Source of the DNA: HKCCE3408 sp039191215
GTDB lineage: Bacteria; Pseudomonadota; Alphaproteobacteria; Rhodobacterales; Rhodobacteraceae
Assembly (NCBI GenBank): GCA_039191215.1
Contig: JBCCXT010000047.1
Coordinates: 1-30,277, forward strand
Direction: 5' to 3'
Length of the DNA stretch: 30,277 nucleotides
How positions within the stretch are numbered: the stretch's first letter is position 1; every line of letters begins with the position of its first letter. Position numbers and translations under genes: made by a program. Below the pieces are notes generated by a model, which did not search any database, was not told the origin of the DNA, and was given only the letters and a program-made list of their open reading frames with translations. Below, in pieces: positions 24,703 through 30,277 of the stretch.

Positions 24703-25479
24703 TCACTCACCCTCACCGAAGGTTTCCCGCCACCAGGGACGAAGCTGGGTATAGTAGGCAAGTTCGATCTTTGAGAAGAATACACCAGATCGGGCCGGCA
24801 CGTTCTGGCGAAAGCCGAAGGCCATGGCGATGACCAGAACAAGCGGCACGGCGAGCGACAGGCCGGCCATTGTTCTAGCCACGCCACGCCCTTCGGGCCA
24901 ATTTCTTGCATCGTATAGCATCGCACCGGCCAAAATGACCCAGGCCGCAAGCGCGACCCAGTCGTCGTCGCTGGCGCGCCATTCGCTTTGTGGCAGATGC
25001 ATCAACATTGCATAGCTTGCCGGGGCCGCGACCAACGCTGTCGCGATCCATCGGGCGCGACTGTCGCCGCGGTGGAAGCCCCAAAACAGTGCTGTCAGGA
25101 CAAGCGCACTTGCGATCACGAAGTCAACCCGGGGAACGAGGCCCGCAATGTAGCTGAGAAGGCAAATGGCCAGGGCGGTGATCCGGGCAAGCTCTGCGCG
25201 GTCCAGATCGATACCCGCGTCGCCCAAGGCCCGCGCGGCACCACCCTCTCGGATGGAGATGACCATAAGCCCAAAAGCACACAAAAAAAGGCACCCAAAC
25301 AGTCCGAACGGCACAAGTGCAGCCGAATTGAACCACTCCGCCGTGCGCACACCAGCATTGGCGGTATTGAAAAATGGAATTTCCGCCGTCTTGAAAAGAA
25401 AGAAAACCGCCAGCGCCATGAGCACCAAAGACGTCCAGAAGTCGCGTGCTCGCAGCACCAGTTTCGCTTCGATGTCCAT
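24703..25479 (-). CDS. tctB: Tripartite tricarboxylate transporter small permease, TctB family (long form)
   Basis: A 258-aa membrane protein in the TctB position, immediately before tctA. Hydrophobic segments lie at about 15-35, 55-75, 100-130, 138-155, 175-190 and 205-225. Typical TctB proteins are about 150-180 aa with four helices, so this one carries extra C-terminal membrane sequence and a hydrophilic tail. The ATG at 25479 follows GAGGGG; a TTG one codon upstream is also possible. Assignment rests on position and hydropathy more than on motifs. Confidence 0.82.
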   Translation of the reverse strand: MDIEAKLVLRARDFWTSLVLMALAVFFLFKTAEIPFFNTANAGVRTAEWFNSAALVPFGLFGCLFLCAFGLMVISIREGGAARALGDAGIDLDRAELARITALAICLLSYIAGLVPRVDFVIASALVLTALFWGFHRGDSRARWIATALVAAPASYAMLMHLPQSEWRASDDDWVALAAWVILAGAMLYDARNWPEGRGVARTMAGLSLAVPLVLVIAMAFGFRQNVPARSGVFFSKIELAYYTQLRPWWRETFGEGE

Positions 25480-25502
25480 CAAGCACCCCTCAAAGATGTA
25501 GT

Positions 25503-25527
25503 CGGAGCCCGGTTAGCCCGGGCTCCG
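25503..25527 (-). promoter_or_regulatory. Stem-loop between tctC and tctB
   Basis: CGGAGCCCGG and CCGGGCTCCG are perfect 10-bp arms around a 5-nt loop, 12 bp after the tctC stop. No U tract follows in the minus-strand transcript. As with the other two transporters in this window, it probably sets higher expression of the binding protein than of the permeases. Confidence 0.7.
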
Positions 25528-25539
25528 AAGAACACGGCG

Positions 25540-26541
25540 TTAGGGCCGTGGGATCCCTAGGGAGGCGGGGTCTACTTCCGTTGCGCCTAAATCAAATAAC
25601 GTCCAGGCGAAGGTTTGCTCAAGTGTTGTGAATACGTCCGAGGCCGCATCGCCCGACAGGCCGGACAGAACATAGTTGTTCTCTTCCGCCCAGGTTGTGA
25701 CCGTATCGCCAGCCATCGCGGATTCAAATGCGCTGACCAAGGCAGCTTTCACCTCATCATTGGCGCTGGCATGGACGGCAAAGCCGATCGATTGGCTGAG
25801 CGGCAGATACTGGTCGAGACCGTCATAAATGTCGAACGCGGACGGCACCGATGCACCGCCAATCTCTGCTGCATCGGGCACCAACATGGCAAGCGGGCGC
25901 AACTCGCCACCTTCGATCAGGGCGGCCTGTTCGGCAAGCGAGGTCACAACCGCCTGCACTTCTCCGGCGAGTGCCGCTTCTTGGCTGGGCGCGGAGCCGG
26001 AATAGGGGATGAAGTTGAACGTGGCACCTGTGCCGTTTTCAAGTGCCAAAAGGTTGAGGTGGTGGATTGAGCCCGCGCCGGAAGCGGCGGCAGGAATTGT
26101 GCCAGGTGCCGCACTTGCCGCATCAATCAGTGCTTCGATCGTGTCGAACTCACTATCGGCAGGCACCGAGATCAAATCGGGCGAGCCGCCGACGATGAAC
26201 GGATACCAAAACTCAAAACGTTCATCCCATCCGCCTTGGACGGCGGCTGTTACGTTCGATTCGCTTAAGCCGACCAGAGTGTAGCCGTCATCTGCCTGAT
26301 TCATCACGTGAACCATGCCATTTGACCCGGCAACGCCGCCGGTGACGTTGGTGACAGCGATGCCAACGGGTAGGTGCGCCTCCATCTCGGCCATGATCAT
26401 GCGGTTTATCGAATCTGTTCCGCCTCCCGCGCCCCATACGACCACAGTCGTGATGTCGCGGAACGGATATTCCTGAGCCCAAGCGCCTCCGGAAAGGGCC
26501 AAAGCCGACAAAAGCGCCGCAGTTTTTAGAAGTGATTTCAC
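25540..26541 (-). CDS. tctC: Tripartite tricarboxylate transporter substrate-binding protein (TctC/BUG family)
   Basis: A 333-aa periplasmic binding protein of the BUG family. The signal peptide covers about residues 1-22 (KSLLKTAALLSALALSGGAW and an alanine), followed by EYPFRDITTVVVWGAGGGTD, the typical start in which the GGGTD loop contacts the ligand carboxylate. The GTG at 26541 is chosen because GGGGAGGA lies upstream and the signal peptide begins there. It is transcribed from the divergent promoter region, opposite the dehydrogenase gene. BUG proteins bind di- and tricarboxylates, aromatic acids and sugar acids; the ligand here is unknown. Confidence 0.92.
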   Translation of the reverse strand: MKSLLKTAALLSALALSGGAWAQEYPFRDITTVVVWGAGGGTDSINRMIMAEMEAHLPVGIAVTNVTGGVAGSNGMVHVMNQADDGYTLVGLSESNVTAAVQGGWDERFEFWYPFIVGGSPDLISVPADSEFDTIEALIDAASAAPGTIPAAASGAGSIHHLNLLALENGTGATFNFIPYSGSAPSQEAALAGEVQAVVTSLAEQAALIEGGELRPLAMLVPDAAEIGGASVPSAFDIYDGLDQYLPLSQSIGFAVHASANDEVKAALVSAFESAMAGDTVTTWAEENNYVLSGLSGDAASDVFTTLEQTFAWTLFDLGATEVDPASLGIPRP

Positions 26542-26652
26542 GTCATGTCCTCCCCGACGTATTTCATGTTGCATAATTTTGCGTATACATTAAGTTTGAC
26601 GCTGTCAAGGAGTTCAGAAGGTGTTTGCCGTGCTCTGGGAAGGGATGCATCG
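26542..26652. promoter_or_regulatory. Divergent promoter region of the tct and dehydrogenase operons
   Basis: On the minus strand, a perfect -35 TTGACA (26608-26603) is followed after 15 bp by TATACG (26587-26582), a plausible tctC promoter with a short spacer. The -35 lies in the palindrome TTGAC-GCT-GTCAA (26596-26608), and GTATAC (26583-26588) lies at the -10. Both are candidate sites for the FCD-type GntR regulator encoded downstream. No clear plus-strand promoter was identified. Confidence 0.5.
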
Positions 26653-27738
26653 ATGCCGCAAAAACTTGAGATAGCCGTTTTTGACGGCGACGGTATCGGG
26701 CCTGAGATTATGCAGCCAACGCTAGAGTTGCTCCATCGGCTAAGTATCTCGTCTTCAGAATATACACTCGAATTCAAACACCTACCGGCAGGTGCGTCGC
26801 ATTACGCCGCCTCTGGCGCAGCCCTGCCGGCCAGCTCGATTGAGGCCGCGCGGACAGCCGATGCGATTCTATTGGCCGCAATGGGCGACCCGATGATCAG
26901 ATATGCCGACGGCACCGAGGTTGTCCCCCAGATTGACTTGCGGGTTGAGCTTGACCTCTTTGCAGGCGTTCGGCCCGTGCGCATCCCGACAGGTGCGCTG
27001 AGCCCATTGCGCCTGCCTGAAGGCCGGATGGTCGATTTTGTGCTGCTGCGCGAGAGCACCGAAGGGCTCTTTTTCTCGAAAGACACCGGCACCGTCTCGT
27101 CGGACGAGGCAAGCGAGACCCTCAAGATCACGCGCCACAAGACCAAGCAGCTGGTCCGGTTTGCCATCGATCTCGCCCGTAAGCGCAAAAGCTCTGGCGC
27201 GGGGCCGGGGCGTGTGACCTGCATCGACAAAGCAAATGTCTTTCGCGCGTTTGCCTTTTTCCGGACGGTGTTCGACGCAGAGATGGCAGAGGCCGACGAC
27301 CTGTCAGCCGATCACGCTTATGTTGACGCCGCTGCCCTGTGGATGGTCCAAAAGCCTTGGATGTTCGACGTGATGGTAACCGAAAACATGTTTGGCGATA
27401 TTCTATCAGATCTTGGCGCAGGCCTGATGGGCGGGCTGGGCGTCGCCCCTTCAGCAGATATCGGACACGAGCACGCGGTCTTTCAGCCGTGCCACGGCTC
27501 TGCCCCCGATATCGCCGGGCAGGGGGTGGCCAACCCGTTTGCGATGATCTTGTCAGCCGCAATGATGCTCGATTGGTTGGGCATCCGCAAAGACCTGCCT
27601 GCCATGCGCGATCATGCGGTGCGGCTGCAAAACGCAGTCGATCTTGTTATCGCTGAGCGACAGCACTTAACACGCGATCTTGGCGGAGATGCAACAACGC
27701 GCGATGCTGCAGGCGCGGTTGCGCGCGCCTTGACATGA
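26653..27738 (+). CDS. Isocitrate/isopropylmalate family beta-decarboxylating dehydrogenase
   Basis: A 361-aa NAD(P)-dependent dehydrogenase. GDGIGPEI lies at 12-19, the substrate-binding arginine segment reads RESTEGLFF (133-141), the catalytic lysine is in DKANVFR (K193), metal aspartates are D225 (YVDAAA), D249 and D253, and the C-terminal stretch ENMFGDILSDLGAG is intact. RESTEG resembles tartrate, homoisocitrate and isocitrate enzymes more than the RELTGG of LeuB. Phe140 lies where most relatives have the catalytic Tyr. The ATG at 26653 with GGGAAGGG upstream is chosen. It is first in a three-gene operon divergent from tctC and away from any leucine genes, so a catabolic 2-hydroxyacid role (tartrate- or malate-like) is more likely than leucine synthesis. 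Confidence 0.85.
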   Translation: MPQKLEIAVFDGDGIGPEIMQPTLELLHRLSISSSEYTLEFKHLPAGASHYAASGAALPASSIEAARTADAILLAAMGDPMIRYADGTEVVPQIDLRVELDLFAGVRPVRIPTGALSPLRLPEGRMVDFVLLRESTEGLFFSKDTGTVSSDEASETLKITRHKTKQLVRFAIDLARKRKSSGAGPGRVTCIDKANVFRAFAFFRTVFDAEMAEADDLSADHAYVDAAALWMVQKPWMFDVMVTENMFGDILSDLGAGLMGGLGVAPSADIGHEHAVFQPCHGSAPDIAGQGVANPFAMILSAAMMLDWLGIRKDLPAMRDHAVRLQNAVDLVIAERQHLTRDLGGDATTRDAAGAVARALT

Positions 27739-28763
27739 CCCTGCGGGTCGCTTGCCTGGGTGCGGGCTATTTCGCGAATTTTCAATTGGATGCCTGGGTA
27801 CGGCTTGACCGGGTGGAACTGGTTGGCATTGCAGACCTTAATCCGGCCCGTGCAGCGCAAGCCGCCTTAGCCTATGGCACCGCATCCTACCCCTCACTCG
27901 AGGATATGCTGGCAACGACCAAACCCGACATCCTCGACATTGCCGTCCCGCCCGAGGGCCACGCGGAGGCAATTGCAACCGGTCTTGACCACGGCCCATC
28001 CGCGATCATTTGTCAAAAGCCTTTCTGCACCTCGCTCGCAGAGGCCGAGCGCATGACCACGATCGCACAAAGGGCAGGCATCCGGCTAATCGTGCACGAA
28101 AATTTTCGCTTTCAGCCCTGGTATCGCACGATCCGCGAGGCGCTACGCGACGGCCAAATCGGAACGCCGCAAAACCTGACCTTCCGTTTGCGAACCGGCG
28201 ATGGGCAGGGCCCGCAGGCCTATCTGGACCGCCAGCCATATTTTCAAACCATGCCCCGGTTCTTGGTGCACGAAACGTGTGTGCATTGGATCGATGTATT
28301 TCGCTTCCTTCTCGAAGCCGACCCTACCGCCGTTTACGCCGATTTGCGGCAGTTGAATGCCGCGATCGCGGGCGAGGATGCCGGCCACCTGATCTTCGAT
28401 TTCCCCGATGGCGCGCGGGCTATTTTTGATGGCAACCGACTGCTGGACCATCCAGCCGAAAATCCGCGCCTGACCTTGGGTGAGGCGGTGATTGAAGGGC
28501 CAAGGGGGTGCCTGACTCTCGATGGATATGGCTGCGTCACGCAGCGGCCTTTCGGCAAGCAACAAGCTACTACGCTTCTGGCACCACAGGCTTGGCAAGG
28601 CTTTGGCGGCGATTGTGTTTATCAGTTGCAATCACACGTGGTTGCGGCTTTGCTCGACGGCAACCCAATCGAAAACGAAGCCCAAGACTATTTGGTCGTG
28701 CGCCGGGTCGAAGAAGGCGCTTATCGATCATCCCAAATGGGCTGCAAGATCTCGTTGACTTGA
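27735..28763 (+). CDS. Gfo/Idh/MocA family oxidoreductase (second copy)
   Basis: A 342-aa protein with the N-terminal Rossmann motif CLGAGYFA (7-14), D34 after the second strand (favouring NAD), lysine in CQKPF (K95), and H184 in HETCVHWIDVFR at the usual active-site position. The common D-x3-H pair is altered here (E180, H184). The start overlaps the upstream dehydrogenase by 4 bp. It is well diverged from the Gfo/Idh/MocA protein of region A in length and active-site sequence, so the two are not recent duplicates. Probable role: oxidation of a sugar-like or hydroxyacid intermediate; substrate unknown. Confidence 0.9.
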   Translation: MTLRVACLGAGYFANFQLDAWVRLDRVELVGIADLNPARAAQAALAYGTASYPSLEDMLATTKPDILDIAVPPEGHAEAIATGLDHGPSAIICQKPFCTSLAEAERMTTIAQRAGIRLIVHENFRFQPWYRTIREALRDGQIGTPQNLTFRLRTGDGQGPQAYLDRQPYFQTMPRFLVHETCVHWIDVFRFLLEADPTAVYADLRQLNAAIAGEDAGHLIFDFPDGARAIFDGNRLLDHPAENPRLTLGEAVIEGPRGCLTLDGYGCVTQRPFGKQQATTLLAPQAWQGFGGDCVYQLQSHVVAALLDGNPIENEAQDYLVVRRVEEGAYRSSQMGCKISLT

Positions 28764-28764
28764 C

Positions 28765-29457
28765 ATGCCCGACTACGACAGCCAGCAAAATGAGCCCCGC
28801 CCAAAAACAACAACGGCTTTGGCGGTCGAGCGGTTAAAGTCGATGATCTTGTCGGGTGAGCTTTCTGCGCGCTCTGACCATCTTGAAAGCGAACTTGCCG
28901 CGAGACTTGGGATGTCACGGACGCCGGTCCGGGAGGCGACATTGGTCTTGCAAAGCTTAGGCCTTTTAGAAGTTCGCCCCCGCAAAGGTGTCCGCATCCG
29001 TCCTGTTACCATCGACGATATGAAAGAAGTCTATGAGGTCCTGACCGAGCTCGAAAGCCTGGCTGCAGCGCGCGCCGCGGGCTTTGGCTATGACCGCACT
29101 GACCTCGCAATTCTTGCCGAGACGATTGAGCGTATGGAAGACGCGCTTGCCGCCGAGAACCGCGAAGCCTGGGCCGCGGCGGATGAGGATTTTCACAGCG
29201 AGCTTGTTCGTCTCGGACGCAACCAACGGCTGGCGGAGATCGTGAACAACTTCAACGACCAGGTTCGCCGGGCCAGAACCGCGACCCTTTACGCGCGGCC
29301 TCTGCCGACCCGGTCGAACGAAGATCACAGCGCACTTTTCGACGCAATTCTGTCGGGCGATGTCGAACGCGCACAGGAGGTGCACCGCGGACACAGAATC
29401 CGGGCGCGACAATTACTGACGGAACTGCTGACTAAGCTGGGCCTACGCTACATTTAG
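28765..29457 (+). CDS. GntR-family regulator, FadR/FCD type
   Basis: A 230-aa regulator. The winged HTH (about 18-80) contains ESELAARLGMSRTPVREA and LRP-like wing RPRKGVRIRP. The C-terminal FCD domain has the metal-binding set D140-x3-H144, H188 and H210, which in this family binds a metal plus a carboxylate ligand. The start lies 1 bp after the Gfo/Idh/MocA stop, so it is the third gene of that operon. It most likely controls the divergent tct/dehydrogenase promoter in response to a carboxylate, which fits the transporter type. Confidence 0.93.
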   Translation: MPDYDSQQNEPRPKTTTALAVERLKSMILSGELSARSDHLESELAARLGMSRTPVREATLVLQSLGLLEVRPRKGVRIRPVTIDDMKEVYEVLTELESLAAARAAGFGYDRTDLAILAETIERMEDALAAENREAWAAADEDFHSELVRLGRNQRLAEIVNNFNDQVRRARTATLYARPLPTRSNEDHSALFDAILSGDVERAQEVHRGHRIRARQLLTELLTKLGLRYI

Positions 29458-29820
29458 CGACGAGCCGCGCGCAAGGTCACGATGCCAGTGCCGCAGCGCT
29501 AGAGCCACCATTGCGGCACCGACAAGTGCCACCGGGCAACCCCAGCAATGCCCTGTTTTCAGCGCGAAGATTATGGGGGAGGTTGCACTTGCCCCCGTCG
29601 CACAAAGCGAAACACCCATGTGATAGGCCCATGCCATATGCGGGATCGCAACCGTCAGGCCGATCGCAACACTGCCGGTGCCGACAAGCAGCATCAAGTG
29701 GGCGGAAATGGAACTGAAAACACGGGTCATCTGCGCATACCTTTTCGAACTCGGGATCGACAAGATCCGAAGCGCGGTTTCATCGCCTGAGGGGACATCC
29801 GAATTGTAGGCATCAGCCAA
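29443..29820 (-). CDS. Small membrane protein of unknown function
   Basis: Up to 125 aa (TTG at 29820, AGGA 7 nt upstream) or 95 aa (ATG at 29730). Three hydrophobic segments lie after residue 35, the last preceded by a GHCWGCP motif with two cysteines three apart. The C-terminus is basic. It converges on the GntR gene, and the two ends overlap by 15 bp. No family was recognised. The cysteine pair could bind metal or be redox-active, but that is speculative. Its relation to the catabolic module is unclear. Confidence 0.6.
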   Translation of the reverse strand: MADAYNSDVPSGDETALRILSIPSSKRYAQMTRVFSSISAHLMLLVGTGSVAIGLTVAIPHMAWAYHMGVSLCATGASATSPIIFALKTGHCWGCPVALVGAAMVALALRHWHRDLARGSSLNVA

Positions 29821-30156
29821 CTCATCCTAAGAAACCAACTACACCATCACGGCCATCTGGGTTGATGATCACCCCGCGATACCGCAATCAATTAATGTTA
29901 ACACGATGAAAAACATCGGTAAAGCTTCACGCGCGAAACTCGCCGCTATCGAACAGACACCCACTATATCAAGTGCATTGGCCACGTTTTGGCATCAATC
30001 TAGCGGTCAAACCGGTCTGACGAAGCGCCGGGCCGCGTTGCAGCAACCAAAAGGAACACGGTTTTAACCTCCGCGGATCAATCACAGCGCCTGTGTCGGG
30101 TACCAATTCCGTCCTGACGCTCGATCTCACAAGCAAGCCTTTTTGGTTCTGTTGGC
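29821..30156. other. Stretch with no supported gene
   Basis: A 336-bp region of lower G+C than its surroundings between the small membrane protein and the cut gene at the right edge. A 53-codon frame (29906-30067) exists but has no ribosome site or recognisable sequence. No tRNA, repeat or clear promoter was seen. Confidence 0.5.
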
Positions 30157-30277
30157 TCAGGCGAAGATGTCGTGATCGACCCAGACCCAGGCGAACTCTT
30201 CAAGTGTGTGTCGCTTCTCGCTATCGCGGGAGCGTTCTTCTTCGATGAAGATCGTGGCGCCACCGTCGCTTATGTCC
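30157..30277 (-). CDS. C-terminal end of an unidentified protein (cut by right edge)
   Basis: The minus strand is open from the window edge to a TGA at 30159-30157, giving 39 residues beginning DISDGGATIFIEEERS and ending WVWVDHDIFA. The regular alternation of acidic and aromatic residues and the ordinary codon use look like a genuine C-terminus rather than a chance frame. No family was recognised, and the overlapping 61-codon frame on the same strand is of low quality. More sequence to the right is needed to name it. Confidence 0.5.
   Translation of the reverse strand, partial: DISDGGATIFIEEERSRDSEKRHTLEEFAWVWVDHDIFA

Noticed and set aside
9005..28763. The two Gfo/Idh/MocA genes as copies of one duplicated gene
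   Set aside because: They differ in length (391 and 342 aa), cofactor loop and active-site motif (GDIGTH versus HETCVH), so they are distant paralogues with separate contexts.
29906..30067. Plus-strand frame of 53 codons starting MKNIGKASRAKLAA
   Set aside because: No ribosome site or recognisable motif. It falls in a low-information stretch, so it is not called as a gene.
1..30277. CRISPR arrays, tRNA or rRNA genes, insertion sequences, integrases, phage genes
   Set aside because: None was seen by eye on either strand. The inverted repeats found lack transposase genes and target-site duplications.

Overview
The window reads as an accessory carbon-uptake region of an alphaproteobacterium, most likely Rhodobacterales/Roseobacter. 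The clearest evidence is the block at 14299-21839, whose gene order (regulator, binding protein, two permeases, ATPase, short-chain dehydrogenase, mannitol 2-dehydrogenase) matches the smoEFGK-smoS-mtlK polyol locus known from Rhodobacter sphaeroides. High G+C, dense ATGA-type stop/start overlaps and three complete transport systems side by side fit the same picture. No tRNA, rRNA, CRISPR, insertion sequence, integrase or phage gene was seen.

Region A (1-12368, minus strand) is a LacI-controlled catabolic operon. In transcription order it holds lacI, an AP-endonuclease-2-type TIM-barrel isomerase/epimerase, a Gfo/Idh/MocA oxidoreductase, a CUT1 sugar ABC transporter (binding protein, two permeases, a 64-aa membrane protein, a DUF1801-like protein, two different ATPases), a fused DhaK-DhaL kinase, and the start of a hydantoinase A/oxoprolinase subunit that runs off the left edge. 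A shared operator (core GAGGTACGT) lies before lacI and, as a pair, before the binding-protein gene. The substrate is unknown. The enzyme set suggests uptake, oxidation of a sugar-like compound, isomerisation or cleavage, and ATP-dependent phosphorylation of a dihydroxyacetone-like ketose.

Region B (12489-14203) holds a TSUP-family (TauE/SafE) membrane exporter and a divergent LysR regulator. They separate the two LacI-controlled systems.

Region C (14299-21839, plus strand) is the sorbitol/mannitol operon with its own LacI-type regulator. Palindromic operators with an ACGCGCGT core lie before both the regulator and smoE.

Region D (21840-29457) is built around a divergent promoter at about 26542-26652. 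Leftward runs tctC-tctB-tctA, then an ABM-fold monooxygenase-like protein and a metallo-beta-lactamase-fold hydrolase, the last two linked by 4-bp overlaps. Rightward run an isocitrate/isopropylmalate-type dehydrogenase, a second Gfo/Idh/MocA oxidoreductase and an FCD-type GntR regulator. This looks like a self-contained uptake and breakdown module for an unidentified carboxylate, sugar acid or lactone.

Region E (29443-30277) holds a small membrane protein, a stretch with no supported gene, and the C-terminal end of an unidentified protein cut by the right edge.

All three solute-binding-protein genes are followed by a strong GC-rich stem-loop before the next membrane-subunit gene. Regions A and D are the best candidates for undescribed pathways. 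Their substrates cannot be read from sequence alone.
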